From Phycisphaerales bacterium (GTDB lineage: Bacteria; Planctomycetota; Phycisphaerae; Tepidisphaerales; Tepidisphaeraceae), in assembly GCA_028288905.1 (NCBI GenBank), contig JAQGHJ010000114.1, positions 1-5,096 on the forward strand: a stretch of DNA of 5,096 bases, read 5' to 3'. This document shows positions 1 to 5,096 of this stretch, one piece after another. Within the stretch, counting starts at the first letter, position 1; each line of letters starts with the position of its first letter. The notes below the pieces were generated by a model. The model saw nothing but the letters and a program-made list of their open reading frames with translations. It was not told the DNA's origin and searched no databases. The translations under genes were made by a program, and so were the position numbers.

Positions 1-44
1 GTTCCGCGCGCGGGCCGTCCCGCCGCGCGGGCCGATCTAACCCT

Positions 45-52
45 GAAGAGGA
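45..52 (+). promoter_or_regulatory. Ribosome binding site of the first cyclophilin gene
   Basis: The purine run GAAGAGGA lies just before the ATG at 56, leaving only three to four bases of spacing. This is a weak, close Shine-Dalgarno match, but it is the only purine-rich stretch in the leader. It supports the ATG at 56, which is also the only start that keeps the N-terminal LERRSLLS motif; the next Met codon in frame is residue 170, inside the isomerase domain. Confidence 0.5.
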
Positions 53-55
53 CCC

Positions 56-2260
56 ATGACGAAGCTCCCCGCCGCCCCGGCTCTTGGTGCCGTCCCCGCC
101 CGCGCCGCCGCCGCCCGTACGCCTGTCGCACCGCGCCGCGGCCGCCGGGTCTCCGTCGCCGTCCGGGCCGCCGTCGAGACGTTGGAGCGGCGGTCGCTGC
201 TGAGCGTGGCTGTCGGGACGGCGATCGCCAACACGTCCGCCACCCCCGGGGCCGCCCCGACCGACATCGACCTCGCCGGCACGTTCGACGACACCGCCGT
301 CGCCGGCACCGTCGTCCGGTTCGACACGAGCCTGGGGAACGTCGACATCGAGCTGTTCGACCAGGCCGCCCGCAAGACGGCCCAGAACTTCGTCAACTAC
401 GTCGCGAACAACTTGTACAACCAGACCGTGATCCACCGGCTGGTCCGGGGGTTCATCCTCCAGGGCGGCGGGTACCTGCCGACCGGGGCGCACATCCCCG
501 AGGGGTCGCCGGTCGCCAACGAGTTCTCGGCCGAGCGGTCGAACCTCCGCGGCACGATCGCGATGGCCAAGCTGCCGGCCACGGACAGCGCCGGCAACGC
601 GGTGCCGGGCGGCGGGCCGGACAGCGCCACGAGCGAGTGGTTCATCAACCTGGCCGACAACCCCGGGCTCGACGCGCAGAACGGCGGGTACACGGTGTTC
701 GGGCAGGTGATCAACGGGACGCTGTCCACGGTCGACGCCATCGCGGCGTTGCCGATCGACGACGCGACGGCGCTGTCCCCGGTGTTCGCCGAGCTGCCGG
801 TCCGCAACCTGCCGGCGACGGGGGCGAACCCGGGGACGGACGACTTCGTGTTCCTCGACTCGGCCGCCGTCATCCCGGACACGAAGTTCCTGACGATCAC
901 GGCCGTCAGCGACGCCCCGACCGTCGTCGCCCCGACGGTGGCCGACGGGGTGCTGCGGCTGAACTACGGCCCGAACTCCGGCAGCGCCCGGATCACCGTG
1001 ACCGCGACCGACGCGGCCGGGAACGCGGCCAGCCAGACGTTCACGGCCGGGGTCGGCGAGTACCAAGTGCAGCTCGGGGCCGGCGGGGTCGGGTCGTCGC
1101 TGAACTTCACCGACGCCGACGGCGGAATTGGCACCGTGTCGATCGCCAAGGGCGGGACCGCTTTCGTCCGGTTCGCCGGGACCGGGCTGAGCGTGACGAA
1201 CGGCAAGAAGCCCTCGCTGGCGGGCACGGTCACCCGCATCGCCGGCATCACCACGCTCGACGCCGGCACGAACACCACCCTCTCCGTCACGAGCAAGGGT
1301 GGGGACGGCACGATCGAGGTCGGCGGGATCACGGCCGACACCCCGCTCAAGACCGTGTCGATGAAGTCCGCCACCCTGACCGGCACCACGACGATCGGCG
1401 GGACCGTCCGGTCGATCGCGCTGGGGTCGATGACCGGGGCGACCGTCACGCTCGGCGGCGACCCGTCCGACGGCATCGCGCTGGACCTGACCGTCGGCAC
1501 CGCGACCGACTCCAGCGTCACCAGCGGCGAGCCAATCAAGCGGGTCGCGGCGACCGAGTTCCTGGCGACGTCCGACGCGGTCGGGACGATCGCCGCCCCG
1601 ACGGTCAGCACCGTGACGACGAAGGGCGCGCTGCGGGCGTCGATCAACTCGACCGGGGCGATCAAGAGCGTCAAGGCCGGCGGCCCGCAGAAGGGGGACA
1701 TCACGGCCGACTCGATCGGCACGCTGTCGGCCGCCAGCCTCGAGGGCGGGCTGTGGACGTTCGCCCAGGCGTTCGCGGCCGGGCGGAACGCGGTCGGGAA
1801 GATCGCGGTCAAGGGGTCGATCACCGGGACGACGATCCGGACGAACGGGAACGTCGGGAGCCTGTCGGCCGGGTCGGTCGTCAGCGGCCGGCTGTACGCC
1901 GGGGCGGACGTGACGGACGAGGCGTTCCCGCCGTTCCTGCCCGACGCGCTGGCCCAGTTCACGACGGCCGCCCGGCTCGCGAGCGTCAAGGTGACGACGA
2001 AGGTGAGCCAGTTCAGCGAGGCCGCCGCCAGCCTCGGGACGATCCGCTACGGCGAGGTGGCGACGGACGACGCGATCGGGTTCGGTCTGTCCGCGACCGA
2101 GATCGGGTCCCTCGTCGGCGTGACGGCCGACACCACGGCCGACGGCGGGGCGGCCAGCGTCCCGTTCAACTTCCGCGGGCTGTCCGAGCAGGCCGCGTTC
2201 GACGCCCAGGTGGCCACCCTCGGGCTGCCGCTGGGAAACTTCCAGGTCCGGCTGTTCTGA
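56..2260 (+). CDS. Probable exported cyclophilin-type peptidyl-prolyl isomerase with Ig-like and repeat (beta-solenoid) regions
   Basis: This 734-residue protein likely catalyses cis/trans isomerisation of peptidyl-proline bonds outside the cytoplasm. Residues 1-42 are Ala/Arg/Pro-rich without a classical hydrophobic signal core. LERRSLLS (43-50) matches the planctomycete LEPR-XLL motif found at the N-terminus of large, presumably exported proteins. Residues about 82-235 are the cyclophilin domain: IHRLVRGFILQGG (126-138) gives Arg128, Phe133 and Gln136, equivalent to human CypA Arg55, Phe60 and Gln63. RGTIAMAK (165-172), SATSEWFIN (190-198) and GGYTVFGQV (210-218) follow; CypA Gln111 is Glu194 here and Phe113 is Phe196. 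Residues about 262-333 resemble an Ig/cadherin-like beta domain (RITVTATDAAGN). From about 336 to the end run degenerate Gly-rich repeats, clearest at 431-468, 534-570 and 579-617 (GSITGTTIRTNGNVGSLSAG), suggesting a beta-solenoid. There is no cysteine and no transmembrane segment. Bacterial cyclophilins are usually 160-200 residues, so this is a large fusion. The isomerase assignment is firm; export and solenoid fold are inferred. A homologous gene follows downstream. Confidence 0.88.
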   Translation: MTKLPAAPALGAVPARAAAARTPVAPRRGRRVSVAVRAAVETLERRSLLSVAVGTAIANTSATPGAAPTDIDLAGTFDDTAVAGTVVRFDTSLGNVDIELFDQAARKTAQNFVNYVANNLYNQTVIHRLVRGFILQGGGYLPTGAHIPEGSPVANEFSAERSNLRGTIAMAKLPATDSAGNAVPGGGPDSATSEWFINLADNPGLDAQNGGYTVFGQVINGTLSTVDAIAALPIDDATALSPVFAELPVRNLPATGANPGTDDFVFLDSAAVIPDTKFLTITAVSDAPTVVAPTVADGVLRLNYGPNSGSARITVTATDAAGNAASQTFTAGVGEYQVQLGAGGVGSSLNFTDADGGIGTVSIAKGGTAFVRFAGTGLSVTNGKKPSLAGTVTRIAGITTLDAGTNTTLSVTSKGGDGTIEVGGITADTPLKTVSMKSATLTGTTTIGGTVRSIALGSMTGATVTLGGDPSDGIALDLTVGTATDSSVTSGEPIKRVAATEFLATSDAVGTIAAPTVSTVTTKGALRASINSTGAIKSVKAGGPQKGDITADSIGTLSAASLEGGLWTFAQAFAAGRNAVGKIAVKGSITGTTIRTNGNVGSLSAGSVVSGRLYAGADVTDEAFPPFLPDALAQFTTAARLASVKVTTKVSQFSEAAASLGTIRYGEVATDDAIGFGLSATEIGSLVGVTADTTADGGAASVPFNFRGLSEQAAFDAQVATLGLPLGNFQVRLF

Positions 2261-2286
2261 GGGCGGCGGCCGCGGGCCGGCCGCTT

Positions 2287-2333
2287 CTCCCTCGTGGCAC
2301 GGGTTTGCAACCCGTGCGTGCGTGTACCCACGC
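2287..2333 (+). repeat. Left arm of the intergenic inverted repeat
   Basis: This arm reads into the core and contains the near-palindrome CACGGGTTTGCAACCCGTG followed by GTGCGTGTACCCACGC. Its reverse complement recurs at 2410-2454, with one extra T in the left arm near 2292 and another near 2319. Read from GTG at 2294 it encodes the peptide start (V/M)ARVCNPC, the same as the right arm on the other strand. Confidence 0.85.
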
Positions 2334-2409
2334 ACCCGGGCCGTCCCCGGCCCGGCCGGCCCGAGCGCAACGACCCGATCCGCTCGTTCGAACCCAGTAC
2401 CGTCCGTCG

Positions 2410-2454
2410 GCGTGGGTACACGCCGCACGGGTTGCAAACCCGTGCCACGGGGAG
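2410..2454 (-). repeat. Right arm of the intergenic inverted repeat
   Basis: On the minus strand this arm matches the left arm at every base except two single-T deletions. It has its own two stem-loops, 2409-2424 (GGCGTG, loop GGTA, CACGCC) and 2425-2445 (GCACGGGTT, loop GCA, AACCCGTGC), which touch end to end. Confidence 0.85.
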
Positions 2455-2759
2455 CGGGCCGGATTTTTCGGGAAGCCCGATCCGCAGTCGCGGGACTAAC
2501 GGGAGTTGGTGGCCCGCTCCAGTAGCTTAGCGAACCCAAACGGTAACCCGCGGTCGTTGGCCGGCGTTACTCCACGGGGAGGCGGACGTCGGCCGCCGCG
2601 AACCGGTCCCCGCCCTTGCTCCCGACTTTTCGCGAGCCACCGCGGGCCGTACACTACCCAACCCCGTGCCGCCGCCGCCCGGCCGCGCCCGTTAGGCGAC
2701 CGCCTCGCCGCCCGTCCGGACGGGCACGCGACCCCGAACTCAATAACCCCGAGTTGACC
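2455..2759. other. Non-coding stretch between the repeat element and the second gene
   Basis: About 305 bases hold no convincing gene. Open frames crossing it are stop-poor artefacts of high GC and lack a recognisable protein pattern. A small stem-loop is possible at 2460-2484 (CGGAT/ATCCG enclosing CGGG/CCCG with a TTTT bulge). The part around 2520-2545 is less GC-rich than its surroundings. A weak promoter-like pair of boxes lies at 2626-2655 (separate entry). This segment is probably the promoter and untranslated leader region of the second cyclophilin gene. Confidence 0.5.
2626..2655 (+). promoter_or_regulatory. Possible sigma70-like promoter for the second cyclophilin gene
   Basis: TACACT at 2650-2655 fits a -10 box in four of six positions (TATAAT), and CTTTTC at 2626-2631 lies 18 bases upstream as a poor -35. 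It sits in one of the few T-rich spots of the intergenic region and would give a leader of roughly 110 bases. The match is weak and planctomycete promoter consensus is poorly defined, so this is only a candidate. Confidence 0.2.
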
Positions 2760-2764
2760 AGGAG
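2760..2764 (+). promoter_or_regulatory. Ribosome binding site of the second cyclophilin gene
   Basis: AGGAG ends ten bases before the ATG at 2775. It decides the start: an in-frame ATG at 2616 would add 53 Arg/Pro-rich residues with no known motif and would lie upstream of the candidate promoter. From 2775 the LEDRRLF motif falls at residues 37-43, close to the 43-50 position of the motif in the upstream paralogue. Confidence 0.7.
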
Positions 2765-2774
2765 ACCCTGCCCT

Positions 2775-5051
2775 ATGTCGTTGTCGACTAGCCGCGCCGC
2801 CGCGACCCGCCCGACCCCGTCCGCCCGTCCGACCGACACCCGTCCCGCCGCCGCCCGCCTGGCCCGCGCCGCCTTCGAGGCGCTGGAGGACCGCCGGCTG
2901 TTCACCGCCGTCGTCGTCGGACCGGTCCCGACCCAGGCCGGCAGCCCCGGCGGGGCGGCCACCACCGTCGACCTCGGCACCTACTTCAACGACAACGCGG
3001 TCGAGAACGTCCAGGTCACCACCCCGCTGGGGAACTACCGGCTCCGGCTGCTCGAGGCCCAGAAGCCGATCACCGTCGCGAACTTCATGAAGTACGTGAC
3101 GAGCGGGCGGTACAACAACACGATCGTCCACCGGGCCGCCGCCCTGCTCATCCAGACCCCGGACATCATCCAGGGCGGCGGGTTCTCGGCCGCCGACCCG
3201 ACGACCCACATCACGACCGACGCCCCGATCGTCAACGAGTACACGACGAACGGCGTGATCAACAACTCCCGCGGCACGATCGCGATGGCCAAGACGAGCG
3301 ACCCGGACTCGGCGACGAGCGAGTGGTTCGTCAACGTCCAGGACACGACGACCGCCCTGAACAACACGCAGAACTCCGGCGGGTTCACCGTGTTCGGGAA
3401 CGTGGCCGACGCCGACCTGCCGGTGATCGACGCGATCGCCGCCCTCCCGCGGTTCGACCTGGACACGGCCGGCGTCGTCAACAACGGCGCGCTCGCCGAG
3501 GTCCCGCTCCGGAACTACACGGACGCCGACCTGACCGCCAAAAAGATCCCGACCGCGGCCGACAACTACGTCACCGAGACGGCCACCCGGCTGCCGGACC
3601 TGACGTACACGGTCGCCAGCTCGAACCCGGACGTGGCCGTCCCGACCGTCGGGGCGGACGGCGTCCTGTCGCTGGCGTACGGGTCGGCCGAGGGGCAGGC
3701 GGATATCACCGTCACCGCCACGGCCGCCGACGGCAGCACGGTCCAGAGCGCGTTCGCCGTCGCCAGCGGGGCCCAGGTCGTGCAGCTCGGCGGGGACACG
3801 GGCAACTCGGCCGTCACGTTCACCGACGCCGACGGCACGGTCGGCACCCTGACCCTCAAGGGCCCGGGGGCGGCCAGCGTCCGCATCGGCGGCACGGCCA
3901 CCACCCAGGCCGCCGCCAAGGGCAAGCTGACCGTCGCCGGCACCGGGGCGACGCTCGACCTCGTCACCCTGACCGGCACGACCGCCGCCACCACCGTCAC
4001 GCTCAGCGGCAAGGGCGGGGACAAGGTGGTGTCGCTGGCCGGGCTGTCGGCCGACGGGCCGCTCAAGTCGATCTCGGCCAAGGGCGTCGCCCTGACCGGC
4101 GGGCTGTCCACCACCGGGGCCGTCGGGGCGGTGACGCTCGGGTCGGCGACCGGCGCGACGATCAACCTCGGCGGCACGACGGCCGACGCCGCCGGCACGC
4201 TCACCGTCGGCGCGATGGTCGACTCGGACATCACGACCAACGCCCCGATGAAGGCGGTCAAGCTCGCCAGCGCCACGAGCACGAACGACGACCCGGAGGT
4301 GATCGCCGCCGTCGGCGGGCTCGACGCCCTGACCGTGACCGGCGACCTGGCGAGCGACGTCGTGCTGTCCGGCGACCACAACCTGCGGAGCCTGAAGGTC
4401 GGCGGGACCCTGACCGGCGACGTGACGGCCCACCAGCTGTTCGCCGTCAGCGTCAAGGGGGCCGCGACCGGGTCGACCGTCACCGCCACCCACGACGCCA
4501 ACGAGTACGCGACGGCCGCCGAGGCGAACGCCAAGGCGAACCAGGCGATCGGGTCGTTCAAGGTCGGCGGGGCGATGAGCGGCGTGTCGATCCTGTCGGC
4601 CGGCAGCGTCGGGTCGGTGTCTGCCGGGTCGATGACGGACAGCACCGTGTTCGCCGGCCCGACCGGCACGACGCTGCCGCTCACGCTGGCCGCCCTGAGC
4701 TCGCCGGCCACGCTCGGGTCGCTCAAGACCCGGTCGCTGGCCGGCACGCTGGTGGCCGCCCGGTTCCTCGGCAAGCTGTCGGTCGGCACGGTCGCGACCG
4801 GGACCGGCGGGCAGGCGACCGGGTTCGCGGCCGACCGGATCACCCAACTGGCCGGCACGCTGTCGAACGGGAAGAAGCTGGCGCTGAAGAACGCCGACGT
4901 CCAGGCCGACGCAACGGCGCTGCTCGGCACGACCGGCGGGGTGGCCGTGACCACCCCCGGCACCGACATCGGCGGCGGGGCGGGCACGGTCTTCTTCCCG
5001 GTGGCGGCCGACAGCGCCGACGGCGGGACGCTGACGATCCTGCTGGTCTGA
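2775..5051 (+). CDS. Probable exported cyclophilin-like protein with Ig-like and repeat (beta-solenoid) regions; altered active site
   Basis: This 758-residue protein is a paralogue of the gene at 56-2260 with the same domain order. The N-terminus (1-36) is Arg/Ala/Pro-rich; EALEDRRLF (35-43) is the LEPR-XLL-type motif. Residues about 78-225 form a cyclophilin-like domain with NNTIVHR (114-120), RGTIAMAK (166-173), PDSATSEWFVN (177-187) and GGFTVFGNV (202-210). The catalytic Arg is kept (Arg120) and Gln133 matches CypA Gln63, but the segment between them is five residues longer (AAALLIQTPDII), and the position of CypA Phe60 becomes Asp130 by simple alignment back from the Gln. Isomerase activity is therefore uncertain. 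Residues about 262-330 are an Ig/cadherin-like domain (ADITVTATAADGS, 309-321). From about 335 onward Gly-rich degenerate repeats occur, best seen at 430-467, 537-573 and 592-628 (IGSFKVGGAMSGVSILSAGS). There is no cysteine, no transmembrane segment and no recognised C-terminal sorting signal. Surface or extracellular location is inferred. Family membership is clear; the role is unknown. Confidence 0.86.
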   Translation: MSLSTSRAAATRPTPSARPTDTRPAAARLARAAFEALEDRRLFTAVVVGPVPTQAGSPGGAATTVDLGTYFNDNAVENVQVTTPLGNYRLRLLEAQKPITVANFMKYVTSGRYNNTIVHRAAALLIQTPDIIQGGGFSAADPTTHITTDAPIVNEYTTNGVINNSRGTIAMAKTSDPDSATSEWFVNVQDTTTALNNTQNSGGFTVFGNVADADLPVIDAIAALPRFDLDTAGVVNNGALAEVPLRNYTDADLTAKKIPTAADNYVTETATRLPDLTYTVASSNPDVAVPTVGADGVLSLAYGSAEGQADITVTATAADGSTVQSAFAVASGAQVVQLGGDTGNSAVTFTDADGTVGTLTLKGPGAASVRIGGTATTQAAAKGKLTVAGTGATLDLVTLTGTTAATTVTLSGKGGDKVVSLAGLSADGPLKSISAKGVALTGGLSTTGAVGAVTLGSATGATINLGGTTADAAGTLTVGAMVDSDITTNAPMKAVKLASATSTNDDPEVIAAVGGLDALTVTGDLASDVVLSGDHNLRSLKVGGTLTGDVTAHQLFAVSVKGAATGSTVTATHDANEYATAAEANAKANQAIGSFKVGGAMSGVSILSAGSVGSVSAGSMTDSTVFAGPTGTTLPLTLAALSSPATLGSLKTRSLAGTLVAARFLGKLSVGTVATGTGGQATGFAADRITQLAGTLSNGKKLALKNADVQADATALLGTTGGVAVTTPGTDIGGGAGTVFFPVAADSADGGTLTILLV

Positions 5052-5096
5052 CCTACAGGTCGGATCGATCGGTCGGACCCGGCACGGCCTTCGGCT
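5052..5096. other. Short non-coding tail after the second gene
   Basis: The 45 bases after the TGA hold an imperfect inverted repeat at 5058-5079 (GGTC at one end, GACC at the other, with one mismatch and one G-T pair around a CGATCG centre). It could form a weak hairpin at the transcript end, but no T-run follows within the window, so it is not called as a terminator. Confidence 0.25.

Larger units (their letters stand above)
2287..2454. repeat. Inverted-repeat element composed of adjacent stem-loops (REP/MITE-like)
   Basis: Two near-identical inverted arms (47 and 45 bases, differing only by two one-base T indels) flank a 76-base GC-rich core. Each arm also folds alone. The stems seen are: GCACGGGTT/AACCCGTGC at 2297-2317 with a three-base loop; GTGCGTG/CACGCAC at 2318-2335 with a four-base loop; CGGGCCG/CGGCCCG at 2337-2354 with a four-base loop; CGAGCG/CGCTCG at 2362-2386; GGCGTG/CACGCC at 2409-2424; and GCACGGGTT/AACCCGTGC at 2425-2445. 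Several abut with no spacer. The element starts 26 bases after the stop of the first gene. It carries no transposase and no convincing coding frame. It resembles REP/BIME-type or miniature inverted-repeat elements, and as RNA it could also end or stabilise the upstream transcript. No U-tract follows, so it is not a canonical intrinsic terminator. Multi-copy status cannot be checked here. Confidence 0.8.

Noticed and set aside
7..34. Direct 11-base repeat (CGCGCGGGCCG at 7-17 and 24-34) that also allows a 7-bp hairpin (7-13 with 23-29)
   Set aside because: Simple G/C composition makes such matches likely by chance, and the window starts too near to judge whether it belongs to an upstream gene end.
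964..1989. Minus-strand frame of 341 codons inside the first gene, and similar ones at 3035-3484 and 3566-4987
   Set aside because: Val/Pro/Ser/Ala-rich reverse shadows of the sense reading frame; no ribosome binding site or family signature was seen.
2287..2335. Canonical intrinsic terminator for the first gene
   Set aside because: Strong GC hairpins are present but no T-run follows them, so only a factor-dependent or non-canonical role would be possible.
2287..2454. Integron attC site or CRISPR-like repeat
   Set aside because: No GTTRRRY/RYYYAAC core pair was found at the ends and there is no regular repeat-spacer pattern; only a single inverted pair is present.
637..2499. Long overlapping plus-strand frame within the first gene
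   Set aside because: Its product is almost purely Arg/Gly/Asp/His-rich, typical of a shifted frame of GC-rich DNA, and it overlaps a gene with recognisable motifs.
2616..2774. N-terminal extension of the second gene to the ATG at 2616
   Set aside because: The extra 53 residues are Arg/Pro-rich without a motif, there is no convincing Shine-Dalgarno site there, and AGGAG at 2760-2764 clearly serves the ATG at 2775.
2496..4847. Long open frame on the minus strand (783 codons) across the second gene
   Set aside because: It mirrors the sense gene at very high GC, where stops are rare. The product is an Arg/Gly/Asp-rich low-complexity string with no domain, while the plus strand encodes a clear cyclophilin.

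Overview
The window is very GC-rich, with G or C at nearly every third codon position. It looks like chromosomal DNA from a planctomycete, probably of the Gemmataceae. This rests on three observations: both proteins carry an N-terminal 'LExRxL(L/F)' motif of the planctomycete LEPR-XLL type (LERRSLLS and LEDRRLF), both have long Ala/Gly/Thr/Val/Ser-rich cysteine-free repeat regions, and codon use is extremely GC-biased. The exact genus cannot be read from the sequence.

Layout: positions 1-55 are a short GC-rich leader ending in a weak ribosome binding site. Positions 56-2260 (+) encode protein 1, 734 residues. Positions 2261-2774 are a 514-base intergenic region. Its first part (about 2287-2454) is a compact inverted-repeat element made of stem-loops placed almost end to end. 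Its second part holds a possible promoter and a good Shine-Dalgarno site for the next gene. Positions 2775-5051 (+) encode protein 2, 758 residues. Positions 5052-5096 are non-coding as far as visible.

The two proteins are tandem paralogues with the same domain order: Arg/Ala/Pro-rich N-terminus with the LEPR-XLL-like motif, cyclophilin-type peptidyl-prolyl isomerase domain, a short Ig/cadherin-like beta domain, then about 400 residues of degenerate Gly-rich repeats that probably form a beta-solenoid. Both are likely exported and may act at the cell surface or outside the cell. Protein 1 keeps the cyclophilin Arg/Phe/Gln core. Protein 2 has an insertion and a lost aromatic residue in the same place, so the pair may have diverged into a catalytic and a non-catalytic or altered member. 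The 514-base gap, the intervening repeat element and a separate candidate promoter argue against a tight operon. No RNA gene, transposase, CRISPR array or intact mobile element is visible.
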